This document shows positions 1 to 10,109 of a DNA stretch of 64,000 bases, one piece after another. Positions within the stretch are counted from its first letter, which is position 1. Every line of letters begins with the position of its first letter. The notes beneath the pieces are model-generated. The model had not been told where the DNA came from. It was given only the letters and a program-made list of their open reading frames with translations, and did no database searches. Source of the DNA: Brucella oryzae (GTDB taxonomy: Bacteria; Pseudomonadota; Alphaproteobacteria; Rhizobiales; Rhizobiaceae); NCBI GenBank assembly GCA_012103035.1, contig JAAVLL010000001.1, forward strand, positions 1,338,501-1,402,500, read 5' to 3'. The translations under genes were made by a program, and so were the position numbers.

Positions 1-874
1 TGCACCGCTGGCGAGGCTCTTTTCGACCCGCAGAACATAATCGTTATGCGGTCCGGACGGTTGAAACCGAGCCATTTACTGCCGTACCAGGTGGCGAGCA
101 GTATGGCGACCAGCAGGATAATATTGACGCCGACCATCATGCCGAGATCATCCCACGAAACGGTACGCCATAGGCCTTCGACCACGGCTTCGCTGAAGGC
201 CAGATAAACCACCATCAGGATCGAGCCGCGATCAACAAAGCCGAGTGCCTTGCTATGGCGGCGCATGAAATTGCCGATCCATGGCTGGAGAATCTGTCCA
301 AGAACGAATGGTGCGAGCAGTTGCAACAGGATGGATTCCAGTGCGTCGATCGATATTCCGCCGCCGCCTTTGACAGCGAACAACAGGCCTACCAGAAGCG
401 GTGTGAGAAACATGCCAAAATGTTCGATGCTGACGCCGATACGATTGCGGCTGAGACATTGCCGCCTGCAATTGATGTGAAGGCGATGGACGACTGGACA
501 GTCGAAGGCAAAACGCAAAGAAAGAGAATGCCTGTGTAGAAAGCTGATTGCGACAATCCCGGAATGGACCAGCCTGCGGCCAGGCCGAGGATCGGAAACA
601 GGATGAACGTCGAGGAAAGGACTACCAGATGGAGTCTCCAATGCGTTATGCCTGCAACCACAGCCTCACGCGACAGCCGGGCCCCATGCAGGAAGAACAA
701 AAGCCCGACCGCGAATTTCGTCGCCAGTGCGAACCAATCTGCAAATTCACCGTGCACGGGAAGCACCGACGCAATCAAAATGGTCACGATCAGCATGCTT
801 GTGAATTTGTCAGGCAGGAAACGCATCATATCGTCCAATCTTGCAGGCATCGCGGAACGCGACGCCCGCTTCAT
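1..874 (-). CDS. Bile acid:sodium symporter family protein (YfeH/SLC10A7-like), 3' end outside window
   Basis: A hydrophobic protein with many membrane segments; the N-terminal part contains LLFFLHGARLSREAV, typical of the SBF-like/YfeH branch of the bile acid:sodium symporter superfamily. The substrate is unknown. The open frame breaks near 415; restoring one G (GGG read as GG) continues the protein in the next frame to the window start with LTPLLVGLLF, LAPFVLGQILQPWIGNF and NRPDRITIMFCGSKR, the last being a conserved late motif of the family. The stop lies beyond base 1. The start ATG at 872-874 directly follows the galE stop, so the two genes are probably co-transcribed and translationally coupled. 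Confidence 0.8.
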
Positions 875-1908
875 TCATAAAGCTATTTCGGCCCGATTTG
901 GTTCACTCGTAGCCGTTCGGATTCTGGATTGCCAATGCCACATATCCTGGCACATTTCGCGCAGGTTCTTCTCTGCCGACCAGCCCAGGAAATCCCGTGC
1001 GAAACTCGGGTCAGCGTAGCATTCCGCAACGTCGCCCGGACGGCGTGGTGCAATCTCGTATTTGATCTCGCGGTTCGAGACATGTTCGAATGCTTTGACC
1101 ACATCCAGAACACTATAGCCCTGCCCTGTACCCAAATTCACTGAGAAACACTGCGGCTCGTCGAGCTTCTTGAGTGCCTTCAGATGGCCTGCAGCCAAGT
1201 CTACCACATGGATATAGTCGCGAACTCCAGTGCCGTCGGGCGTCGGATAGTCATTACCCCAGACATTCAGCTTTTCGCGACGACCGGTGGCGACCTGCGC
1301 GATGATCGGCATCAGATTGTTCGGAATGCCCTTTGGATCTTCGCCGATCAGGCCGCTCTCATGCGCGCCGACCGGGTTGAAGTAACGCAGGATGGCAATC
1401 TTCCAGCTATTGTCGCCATTGTAGATATCACGAAGCATATCCTCGATGATCAACTTGGTACGGCCATAGGGGTTCGTTGCCGATAGCGGCTGATCCTCGG
1501 TGATCGGCAGTTTTGCGGATCGCCGTAAACTGTGGCCGATGAGCTGAAAACCAAAGTCTTCACGCCCGTAGCTTCCATCGCCTGCAGCAGACGGAGCGTA
1601 CCCACCACATTGCAATCATAATAGAGCATCGGCTTTTCGCTCGATTCTCCAACTGCTTTCAGACCTGCAAAATGAATGACGGCGGTGCATTTGTGATGCC
1701 TGATCACCTGTTCCAGAAAGGCACGATCTCGAATATCACCTGCTTCACGGCGCGGCGTGCGCCCTGTAATCTGTTCGATGCGATGCAGGGCTTCCGGGTG
1801 GCTGTTGTCAAAATTGTCGACCACAACGACGTCGTGGCCTGCTTCCAAGAGCTGAACGCAAGTATGTGAGCCGATATAGCCAGCGCCGCCAGTCACAAGA
1901 ATTGTCAT
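875..1908 (-). CDS. galE: UDP-glucose 4-epimerase GalE
   Basis: Short-chain dehydrogenase-type epimerase interconverting UDP-glucose and UDP-galactose for surface polysaccharide synthesis. The N-terminus carries the NAD-binding [11 protein letters not shown] motif (residues 6-16), followed by [14 protein letters not shown], the [10 protein letters not shown] motif and the catalytic NPYGRTK (YxxxK). C-terminal landmarks are [11 protein letters not shown] and [11 protein letters not shown]. The frame breaks near 1516 between VYGDPQ and LPITEDQPL; one extra A in an AAA run joins them to give 344 aa, the normal family length. The break is probably a sequence error, since all catalytic residues are present on the two halves. 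Confidence 0.93.
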
Positions 1909-2051
1909 CGTTTATGTATCCGCTTGTTGAACATACCGCCCCGATATGCGATCCCCGGCTGACTATGCAAAATCAGTAACAGACTTCAAGCCATCCGGCG
2001 CGATTCTCTCGAATTGACAGCCACGGATTAGCCAAGTTTGATGGAGCAAAG

Positions 2052-2920
2052 ATGAAGCCATCCCGCAATATTGATCGCCTTCTGGAAATTATGGCAGCGC
2101 TTCGCGATCCGAAAACCGGCTGCCCGTGGGATGTGGAACAGAGTTTCGAATCCATCATGCCTTATACGCTTGAGGAAACCTATGAAGTCCTTGATGCCAT
2201 AGAGCGCAACGATATGGACGATCTGCGCGAGGAGCTTGGCGATCTGCTGTTGCAGGTGGTGTTCCATTCGCGCATGGCCGAAGAACAAGGCAGTTTTGCA
2301 TTCGGTGATGTTGTCGAAGCCATCACGCACAAGATGATACGACGTCATCCTCACGTCTTTGGCGATGCTGAAGCCAGAAGTGCAGGCATGGCCAAGGGTT
2401 CGTGGAATCGCATCAAGGCCGAAGAAAAGGCCGAACGAGCCGAGCGACGCTCAAAACTCGGGCTGGAAACAACCGAGAAGAATGGCTTTCTGGACGATAT
2501 TCCACAGGCCTTCCCCGCTCTGCTTCGTGCGCTGAAACTCCAGCAAAAGCCGCAAAGGTCGGCTTCGATTGGTCGGAAGCTGTACCTATCCTCGACAAGA
2601 TCGCTGAGGAAACTGCAGAGCTGAAGGAAGCCATGGCGGCGAAGGAACGCGCGGATATCGAAGAGGAATATGGCGACCTGCTGTTTGCCATGGTCAATCT
2701 CGGTCGCCATCTTGAGATCGATGCAGAAACTGCACTCATCGCTGCCAATGAGAAGTTCAGGCGGCGTTTCCATTTCATCGAAAAGACGCTCGTTGAAACC
2801 GGAAGCGATCTCGATGCCGCGACCCTTGATGAAATGGAAGCAATCTGGGGTGAAGCCAAGAAAAAGGCCTCTAATGATGCCTATTTCTCGTCTTCCCATT
2901 TCGGGCGGAACATCTGGTAG
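2052..2920 (+). CDS. mazG: Nucleoside triphosphate pyrophosphohydrolase MazG
   Basis: Hydrolyses NTPs to NMP and pyrophosphate as a house-cleaning enzyme. Two MazG domains are visible: the first holds GCPWDVEQSFESI and EELGDLLLQVVFHSRMAEE, with the EExxD-type metal-binding helices; the second holds EETAELKEA and EEEYGDLLFAMVNLGRH. The frame breaks near 2545; adding one A to the AAAA run links LKLQQK to AAKVGFDWSEAV, giving about 289 aa, close to the usual length. The last 40 bases overlap the convergent flavin reductase gene. The ATG at 2052 is preceded by a short purine-rich stretch (ggagcaaag). Confidence 0.92.
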
Positions 2921-3492
2921 ACACTTTCCGTTGTGGCAAAATCCATATAACCGAGCCTGCTGACCGGTCTGGCTTTCGCAATATCGATGAGACCGTCGGT
3001 CAGAACCTGTTCATCGATATGCACGCCGACGACTTCGCCAATCACCATGTAATTGTCGGTCGGCCTGCCCTCCTTGTCCTGCAGTCGCTTGATTTCCACC
3101 GCAACACATTCAAGAGCGGCATAGGCTTCCTTGACACGCGGCGCTGCGATAAGCCTGCTTGGCGCTCTGGTGAGCCCGGCATATTCAAACTCACTGATCC
3201 CGCGAGGTGCGTTGACGGATGACGTATTCATCTGGGTTCTCAAATGATCGCTCACCAGATTTGCGGTGAACTCGCCGGTTTCCTCGATGAACGAAACGCT
3301 GTCCTTCGCACCGCTCGATGAAAACATGACCATAGGTGGCGTATCGCAGATCGCGTTGAAGAATGAATAGGGCGCGAGGTTAACAGCGCCCTCCTTCGAC
3401 TGCGCCCCGATCCAGCCTATGGGGCGTGGTGCAACAATTGCCTTGAACGGATTATGGGGCAGCGAATGCCCCTCCCTCGGTTCGTAAAACAT
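2881..3492 (-). CDS. Flavin reductase-like, FMN-binding split-barrel protein
   Basis: 203 aa, intact. The N-terminal APRPIGWIGAQSKEGAVNLAPYS and the following FFNAICDTPPMV are characteristic of the flavin reductase-like split-barrel family, which binds FMN and either reduces flavins or serves as partner of a monooxygenase. The substrate cannot be read from the sequence. It lies just downstream of, and in the same direction as, a nitroreductase gene (40-bp gap), so the two flavoenzymes may share a transcript. Its 3' end overlaps mazG on the opposite strand. Confidence 0.85.
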   Translation of the reverse strand: MFYEPREGHSLPHNPFKAIVAPRPIGWIGAQSKEGAVNLAPYSFFNAICDTPPMVMFSSSGAKDSVSFIEETGEFTANLVSDHLRTQMNTSSVNAPRGISEFEYAGLTRAPSRLIAAPRVKEAYAALECVAVEIKRLQDKEGRPTDNYMVIGEVVGVHIDEQVLTDGLIDIAKARPVSRLGYMDFATTESVYQMFRPKWEDEK

Positions 3493-3532
3493 ATTTTTAT
3501 CCGTTGATTAGCAAGTCTTGTTGAAGTCGGTT

Positions 3533-4119
3533 CTAAGCTTGCGTCCATGGCCCGGAATAATCAGTTACGATCTTGTCCATATCGGCTCTCGGACGTTCCG
3601 GCATCTTGTTTGCTGCCGTTCCGATATGAACGAATCCGGCGACACGTTCATTGGGCGCCAGCCCCAGAAAAGCGCGGGCGGGAGCGTCGTCGGCATACCA
3701 GTTGGTAATCCAGTTGCTGGCATATCCAAGCGCGTTGGCAGCCGTGCAAAGGTTCATTGCGACAGCTCCAGCGGAAAGGAATTGTTCCCATTCCGGAATT
3801 CGTTCGTGCGCGACGGGCGATGACACCACGCCGACAACAAGGGGCGCGCGTGAAAAGCGTGTCAACTCTTTTCCTTCCGCCCTTCAGGCATCGGACCTTC
3901 AATTTCTTCGGCACGATGGGCCAGATACTCGCCGACTTTGAGGCGCGCATCGCCACGGTACAGGATAAAACGCCAGGGCGTCAGGCGTCCGTGATCAGGC
4001 ACGCGTGCTGCAACTTTCAGCAAGGCTGCAAGTTCCTCGCCCTCTGGCGCTGGCTCGGAAATCGCCGAAATCGGGGTGGAACTGCGCTGCGCCAGAAAAT
4101 CAAACACTGGGTGGGCCAC
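3533..4119 (-). CDS. Nitroreductase family protein
   Basis: FMN-dependent NAD(P)H oxidoreductase of the nitroreductase superfamily. The N-terminus has FDFLAQRSSTP, the phosphate-binding RRS-type motif, then VPDHGRLTPWRFI; the C-terminal half has LSAGAVAMNLCTAANALGYASNW and IGTA. The frame breaks near 3876; one restored base in the GGAAAA region gives 195 aa. I chose the GTG at 4117-4119 (VAHPVFDF), which has GAGG about 6 bases upstream; a longer in-frame start at 4209 adds 30 residues unlike the family. The physiological substrate is unknown. Confidence 0.85.
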
Positions 4120-4307
4120 GGATAACCTCGTTATTAAAATGCTGCTTATATTGCTCCACTTATTCGGAGCTGCCTCTTCTCGCCCGTTGCATCTGAACTG
4201 TAAAGTCAAAATTCAGGAATGAATTAAATGCTGGAAGTTGGAAAAATGCGAGCACGGGAAGCGATTTGGCCTTGAATTCGCCACCCGCATAGGCTCAAAA
4301 ATACAGC

Positions 4308-5344
4308 ATGTCGGATTGCTTGAACCTGTTTTATCCAAAGAGAAAAATCGCCCTGCACGGCGGATCGTTTGTAACAGCGGTTTTGCTTGCCGTCAGTGCA
4401 GTGCCATCGGTGGCTCAGGGCCTTGATCCGCAGACAAATATTCCGCAATTGCAGACCACCACGACCGGCCTGCCCGATCTGCCGCAGCCGACGCTCAATC
4501 TCCCGACACTGAACACTTACGCCTCTCCGTCCAGCCCCGAGAACAATCCGCTTGTCCAGACGCATGAACTCGATCTCAAGGCGCGATTGAGTGAAAATGG
4601 CGGTGACATTCCGACAGGTCTCGTATGGCGCGTATTCTCGCCCGATGTCGGAGCTGACGGTCAGTTGCCGCTGATCGCAAGCGCGCAAGGCGGCAGTGCT
4701 GTTTTCAATCTGCCCGAAGGCAGCTATCTGGTGCATGTGGCCTATGGGCGTGCAGGCGCCACCAAGCGGATTACCGTCGGCAATGCGACCCGTCATGAAA
4801 TAATGATGCTCGACGCAGGTGGAATGAAGCTCAGTGCGATTCTGCCGGACGGCGGCAAGATCAATGACGATCTCCTGCGTTTCTCCATCTATGCCGACGA
4901 AGACAATAACGACCGTTCGCTGATTGTACCTGACGTCAAGCCGAACACAGTCATTCGCCTCAACAGCGGCACCTATCATGTTGTTTCGAACTATGGCACG
5001 GCAAACGCCACCATTCGGGCCGATATTCGTGTGGAAGCGGGAAAGCTGACCGAAGCCACCGTGCAGCATCGCGCCGCGGAAGTGACGTTGAAGCTGGTGC
5101 GCGAGCGCGGTGGCGAAGCGCTTGCTGATACCTCGTGGTCTATCCTGAATGCTTCCGGCGACGTGGTTCGCGAAAGTGCGGGCGCTTATTCGTCGATGGT
5201 ACTTATCGAAGGCGATTATGTCGCCGTCGCCAAGAACAAGGACCGATCTATCAGCGGGACTTCAAGGTTTCGTCCGGCAAAAATGAGGAGGTCGAAGTCG
5301 TCGCCAATGGCGAGTCCGAATCCGTCGTAGACAGCATGGATTGA
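4308..5344 (+). CDS. Conserved exported protein of unknown function
   Basis: About 345 aa. A hydrophobic stretch at residues 18-36, ending VPSVAQG, looks like a signal peptide with a cleavage site after Ala. A Pro/Thr/Gln-rich linker follows (residues 45-80), then repeated beta-rich segments such as GSYLVHVAYGRAGATK, GTYHVVSNYGTANATI and GDYVAVAKNKD. These look like three or four tandem Ig/CNA-B-like units. The frame breaks near 5245; one restored base continues with IYQRDFKVSSGKNEEVEV and ends at 5344. I recognise it only as a protein conserved in the Rhizobiales; a role in the periplasm or envelope is inference from the signal peptide. Confidence 0.7.
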
Positions 5345-5368
5345 ACTTAAGCTATCTGCAAAAGCAAA

Positions 5369-5387
5369 GGCCGCGCAATGCGCGGCC
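5369..5387. terminator. Terminator hairpin, left copy flanking the 140-bp element
   Basis: GGCCGCGCAATGCGCGGCC, a GC-rich 8-bp stem with a 3-base loop, 24 bases after the exported-protein gene. An identical 19-mer lies at 5528-5546. On its left is AAA, as expected for the thrS-reading direction of a bidirectional terminator. On its right the T-tract has been replaced by the start of the inserted element (TCAGACTG). Confidence 0.8.
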
Positions 5388-5527
5388 TCAGACTGCTGAC
5401 AAACCTCCGGCAGGGTCAAAATGACCTCAGATTCACGGAACGTCCCAGATTCAGAACGTGAACAAATCGGAATCAAAACCCTCGTTTTTGACTGCTTCCA
5501 AAAATCGAGGGGTTTGTAATCATCTGA
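5388..5527. mobile_element. 140-bp MITE-like element inserted in a terminator
   Basis: A non-coding segment bounded by imperfect terminal inverted repeats: it starts TCAGACTGCTGACAAACC and its other end, read on the minus strand, starts TCAGATGATTACAAACCCC. These closely match the ends of the IS1182-family element at 42840-44365 (TCAGGCTGCTGACAAACCCC). The flanking 19-bp hairpins are identical to each other, like a target duplication. Inside are a direct repeat (5428-5443 and 5446-5459) and, near the right end, a long imperfect inverted repeat (about 5476-5518; CCCTCG/CGAGGG and TTTTTG/CAAAAA arms). It has no ORF, so if mobile it would need a transposase supplied by a relative. Confidence 0.7.
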
Positions 5528-5546
5528 GGCCGCGCAATGCGCGGCC
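5528..5546. terminator. Terminator hairpin, right copy (downstream of thrS)
   Basis: The second copy of GGCCGCGCAATGCGCGGCC, followed by TTTT. It lies 8 bases beyond the thrS stop. With the left copy it reconstructs an original bidirectional terminator (AAA-hairpin-TTTT) between the convergent exported-protein gene and thrS. Confidence 0.8.
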
Positions 5547-5554
5547 TTTTATTG

Positions 5555-7527
5555 TCAGCCACCATTCTTGAGGCGGAGCAGATCGGGTGGTGTCGCCTCT
5601 TCCACCAACCGCGCGATGGCTTCATCGAGCGTCATGGATTCCTGATCCCGCGAACCGAGACGGCGCATATTGACCGTGTTTTCTTCCGCCTCGCGCTTGC
5701 CGCAGACGAGGATCACCGGAACTTTCTGCAAGGAATGTTCGCGAACCTTGTAGTTGATCTTCTCGTTGCGCAGATCGGTCGCAACCTGCAGTCCGGCGGC
5801 TTTCAGCTTGGCTGCAGCCTGCGCTGCATATTCGTCGGCATCCGAGGTGATCGTGGCAACGACGACCTGCACCGGGGCAAACCACAACGGCATGTGACCG
5901 GCAAAGTTTTCGATCAGGATACCAAGGAAGCGTTCCATCGAGCCGCAGATCGCGCGGTGGATCATGACCGGCTGGCGCTTTTCCGAATCCTTGTCGATAT
6001 AGAAGGCGCCAAAGCGTTCCGGCAGGTTGAAGTCCACCTGCGTGGTGCCGCACTGCCATTCACGCCCAATGGCGTCCCTCAGCGTATACTCAAATTTCGG
6101 ACCGTAGAACGCACCCTCGCCCGGCAGAATGCCGGTCTTGATGTTGTTCGACTGCTGTTGAATCTTTTCCAGCACCGACATCATCACGCTTTCGGCGCGA
6201 TCCCAGAGATCATCCGAACCGACGCGCTTTTCAGGACGAGTCGAGAGCTTGATGGTGATCTCTTCAAAACCGAAATCCTTATAGACCGACAGGATCAAGT
6301 CGTTGATGCGCAGGCATTCGGCCGCCATCTGCTCTTCGGTGCAGAAAATGTGCGCATCGTCCTGCGTAAAGCCGCGTACGCGCATCAGGCCATGCAACGC
6401 GCCCGAAGGCTCGTAGCGGTGCACATTGCCGAATTCCGCAAGCTTGATCGGCAGGTCGCGATAGGACTTGAGGCCGTGCTTGAAGATCATCACATGGCCG
6501 GGGCAGTTCATCGGCTTCAACGCAAAGACGCGATCGTCGTCGGTTTCTTCACCGGCGACGGTCACCTTGAACATGTTGTCGCGATACCAGCCCCAGTGGC
6601 CCGAGGTTTCCCAGAGCGACTTGTCGAGCACCTGCGGCGCGTTCACTTCCTGATAGCCGTGGCTGTCGAGGCGGCGACGCATATAGCTCACCAGATTCTG
6701 GAACATCTTCCAGCCCTTGGCGTGCCAGAACACAACGCCCGGCCCTTCTTCCTGAAAATGGAACAGGTCCATTTCGCGGCCAAGACGGCGATGATCGCGC
6801 TTTTCGGCTTCTTCAAGCATATGGAGATAGGCCTGAAGATCGTTATCATTCGCGAAAGCGGTGCCATAGATGCGAGTCAGCATCGGATTGTTGGCATCGC
6901 CGCGCCAGTAGGCACCGGCAACCTTCATCAGCTTGAAGGAATTGCCGATCTGGCCGGTTGAAGCCATGTGCGGCCCGCGGCAGAGATCGAACCAGTCACC
7001 CTGATAATAAATCTTAAGGTCCTGCCCGGCGGGAATGGCATCCACCAGCTCGACCTTGTAGTTCTCGCCCTTGTCGCCAAAACCTGCTTGGCCTTTTCAC
7101 GCGACCAGACTTCCTTGGTGAAAGGCTTGTTGCGCTGGATGATCTCGCGCATCTTCTTCTCGATCACCGGCAGATCGTCGGGCGTGAACGGTTCATTGCG
7201 CGCGAAGTCGTAGTAGAAGCCGTTCTCGATGACGGGACCAATGGTGACCTGCGTGCCCGGAAAAGCTCCTGCACAGCTTCGGCCAGAACGTGCGCTGTAT
7301 CGTGACGGATGAGTTCAAGCGCGCGCGGATCTTCGCGTGTCAGAATCTCAATCTTGCCGGAAGCGCCGAGAGGATCGGAAAGATCGCGCACGGTGCCATC
7401 GACGGCATAGGCCACAGCTTTTGGCAAGAGATTTGGAAATCGATTCCGCAAGGCCTGCGCCGGTCATCGACGCATCGTATTCACGCACAGAGCCATCGGG
7501 AAATTGCATGGAAACGGTATTCGACAT
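5555..7527 (-). CDS. thrS: Threonyl-tRNA synthetase ThrS
   Basis: Class II aminoacyl-tRNA synthetase charging tRNA-Thr. In order: TGS domain (from [13 protein letters not shown]), editing domain with [12 protein letters not shown], catalytic core with [20 protein letters not shown] (zinc/active site), [19 protein letters not shown] (motif 2), and the anticodon-binding domain with VQVVVATI. The frame is broken at three places: near 7422 (two bases lost from AAAAAGG), near 7258 (CCC to CC) and near 7080 (TTTTT to TTTT). Repaired, it encodes 658 aa, the normal length. Because the gene is essential, the breaks are almost certainly sequence errors. Confidence 0.95.
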
Positions 7528-7676
7528 TCTAATCATCCTTATCCAGTCCCGCCAACGATTGCGGGTGGGTTCATGCGTATGAAAATGAAGGTTGGGTTCT
7601 AGTCTTTTTGCCCAGCCAGTAAAGCGCAACAGACTGACAGCGTCAGCTCGCGCCTGTTGACGGGAAAATGATAGAA

Positions 7677-8887
7677 TCAGTTCCGGATCGGAAGGCAGTC
7701 GATCTTCTGCTGCTTCAGCTGAGCACATGCCTTTTCGGCGGACGCCGAATCCGAAACCCGAGAAACGCGCGCGATAGACCTTGCGGCGCTTTTCGGCAGG
7801 AGAAATTTCGGCCTTCAAACCCGGCGCGACCTTGTCGACCGCCGGACGATACTGGCTAGCAGCTCCTTCGCACCGGCAAGCGTCGGCGGCGCGCCAAGCT
7901 GGATCGTCCAGGCCGACGCACTCGCGGTCGAAGCAATCAGGAAACCGCCGTCGCCCTGCTCAATGCGGGAATCATCGATCAGGTCGGCGACTGCATCTAC
8001 CTTCGGCTGAGCGGCGGCAACGTGCTTTGCGACCTGCTGCGGCTTGGCCATAGCAACCAGCTGTCCCTTGGCCTCAGCGCTTTCGGTGCCAAAGCGTGTC
8101 AGCAACTTGGCCATCTGGTCGTCGCGCTGCCGCGCCGATCCAGCACCCAGAACGACGCCGACAAGATGCTTGTTGTTGATGATAGCAGACGAAACGAGGT
8201 TATAGCCGGATACATCCGTATAACCGGTCTTGATGCCGTCCACACCCTGATAGCGATACATCAGATTGTTGTGGCCGTTGCGAACACGGTCGCGGAAAGT
8301 GAAGGAGCGCTGTGAAAACAGCTCATATTGTTCCGGGAAGTCGCGGCGCAGTGACATGCCAAGCACGGCCATGTCGCGCGCCGTGGTCAGCTGGTTGACT
8401 TCGCCGTCAGTCCCGACGGATTGACGAAGAAAGTGCTCTTCATGCCGATCTGGCGCGCACGCTGCGTCATCAATCGGCCAAAAGCCGCTTCCGATCCGGC
8501 GATATATTCTCCCATCACCGTTGCGGCATCGTTGGCCGATACGATAATCATGGCATTGACGGCATCGCGGACTGTGATCGTTTCACCCGGCTTCAGCCAG
8601 AGCTTCATGCGAACCTTTGCAGCGGCGTTTTTCGACACAGGCATTGCATCGTCCCAATGCAATGTGCCGGTCTTGAGACCTTCAAATGCAAGGTAGAGCG
8701 TCATCATCTTGGCCAGCGAGGCTGGCGCGCGCTGCACATTGGCATCGTCCTGCCCGAGGATTCGCCCGCTATCGGCATCGAAAACAACCCATGACGTGTT
8801 TGCCATCGCCGCAGACGTACAAAGCACACTCGCACCGAGTGCCAAGGATGCAATGAGACGCGAAAGGCGGGACGATGAAATCAGCAT
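7677..8887 (-). CDS. D-alanyl-D-alanine carboxypeptidase (DacA-type) with C-terminal SPOR domain
   Basis: Periplasmic serine peptidase trimming peptidoglycan stem peptides. The N-terminus is a signal peptide (hydrophobic residues 10-28, then [13 protein letters not shown]). Penicillin-binding motifs are all present: SLAK (SxxK), SAN (SxN) and KTG in DGIKTGYTD. The C-terminus reads VYRARFSGF...[12 protein letters not shown], a SPOR peptidoglycan-binding domain that directs such enzymes to the division site. Three indels break it: near 8402 (G lost), near 7848 (C lost), and near 7750 (one extra G). Repaired length is about 403 aa. Confidence 0.88.
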
Positions 8888-9052
8888 AACAGCTCACAGG
8901 AATAAGGACGCCGGGGACATGCAGGCAAATTGCGGCCCGAAAAAGACCACAGCACTGCCTTAAATTCCAATTCTCAATGAAACGTTGATATCGTTAATGA
9001 TTTATAATCAGCTAAATAAAAACCGTCAGAATTCACAGCTGCGTTCACTACG

Positions 9053-9410
9053 TTAGAGCGCCGTGCAACGCCAATACCGCCAGGGCAGATACCATTTTAG
9101 ATCGCTGGAGAGTGTGCGAGGTACCGGATCGAAACCGTGGGTTCCGAACGGTCCGCAACGCATCACGCGAAAAGCCCCATCCAGCCGCCGCTCCAAAGGC
9201 CATGGCGGGCAATCGCTTCATAGGCATATTCGGAACAGGTCGGCAGATGGCGGCAGGAATTGCCGATGAGCGATGACAGCGTGATCTGATAGAGCCGCAC
9301 GAACGAAGTGCCGATCAGCCTGCCCGGCGTCTTGCGCCACGGATCGGTAAAATTCCGGCTATAGCGCTTTCGCCCACCCTCGCTCGTGTGATTCTATCGC
9401 AGACACACAT
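9053..9410 (-). CDS. yidD: Membrane protein insertion efficiency factor YidD
   Basis: A small membrane-associated protein that assists YidC/Sec in inner-membrane protein insertion. LIGTSFVRLYQITLSS, CRHLPTCSEYAYEAI and the GLWSGGWMGLFRVMRCGPFG block are diagnostic for the YidD family (three conserved Cys). Two probable one-base deletions, near 9373 (GGGG) and near 9172 (AAAAA), hide it from a simple ORF search; repaired it is about 119 aa. Its ATG overlaps the stop of the IscU-like gene by one base (TGATG), so translation is probably coupled. Confidence 0.85.
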
Positions 9411-9850
9411 CAGGCAGCTTTGGCCTTTTCCTCGATCTGTCGGATGCAATCGACAACCGCGTCGAAAGTAAGCAATGTGGAGGCGTGGCGGGCTTTGTAT
9501 TCGCGAACAGGCTCGAAATATTTCAGGTCGGCAAAACGTCCTTCCGGCGCCGGGCCTTCTTCCTTGAGCATTTTGTACATCTCATCGCGAACCGCTTTCA
9601 GCTCTTCCGCTGAAGCACCGATGATATTGCGCGCCATCACGGAGGAAGAAGCCTGCCCAAGCGCACAGGCTTTCACCTCATGCGCGAAATCCGTCACGAT
9701 ACCGTCAGCCATTTTCAGATAGACGGTAACGGTCGACCCGCACAGCTTGGAGTGCACCTTGGCAACTGCATCGGGTTCAGGAAGACGCCCCAGGCGCTCC
9801 ATGTTTCCAGCGAATTCCAGAATACGTTTGTTATAAATATCATCGATCAT
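9410..9850 (-). CDS. Iron-sulfur cluster assembly scaffold protein (IscU/NifU N-terminal type)
   Basis: 146 aa, intact from the ATG at 9848-9850 (MIDDIYNKRILEFAG). It carries the scaffold cysteines in HSKLCGSTVTVYL and VKACALGQASSSVMA, and a third Cys in VVDCIRQIEEK. Such proteins assemble Fe-S clusters before transfer to apoproteins. The sequence has SufU/IscU-like features but lacks the LPPVK motif of classical IscU, so the exact subgroup is uncertain. A longer upstream ORF (to 10045) exists but lacks family similarity. It is followed directly by yidD. Confidence 0.85.
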   Translation of the reverse strand: MIDDIYNKRILEFAGNMERLGRLPEPDAVAKVHSKLCGSTVTVYLKMADGIVTDFAHEVKACALGQASSSVMARNIIGASAEELKAVRDEMYKMLKEEGPAPEGRFADLKYFEPVREYKARHASTLLTFDAVVDCIRQIEEKAKAA

Positions 9851-10074
9851 GGAGGCGAACCTTCCGCTCTGCCGGAGAAAAACAAAATTTTGTCGCGCGG
9901 CTGCGGTTTGAAGTTGCAATTTATTGTCTATATAATAGGCAGGTAGCGTCTGCGCCATGGGTAACATTAGCACAGACCCGGGGCAGTCGCACGAAAACCT
10001 GTCCGGTGGCCTCAAGCACCGGATCAATACATCGCCCGCTCGCAAAGCGCATCGTTGTATTGTCCGTTTAACTC

Positions 10075-10094
10075 GTCTCCTCCTTGAAGGAGAC
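10075..10094 (+). promoter_or_regulatory. Leader hairpin in front of the folE ribosome-binding site
   Basis: GTCTCCT-CCTTGA-AGGAGAC: a perfect 7-bp stem with a 6-base loop ending about 5 bases before the folE Shine-Dalgarno (GGAG, about 8 bases before the ATG at 10110). The right arm itself contains AGGAG. The structure could influence ribosome access to folE; no function is shown by the sequence. Confidence 0.4.
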
Positions 10095-10109
10095 TACTGG
10101 AGAATACTG

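Noticed and set aside
5537-6961. A 474-codon plus-strand frame
   Set aside because: It is the antisense shadow of thrS, whose motifs are unmistakable on the minus strand.
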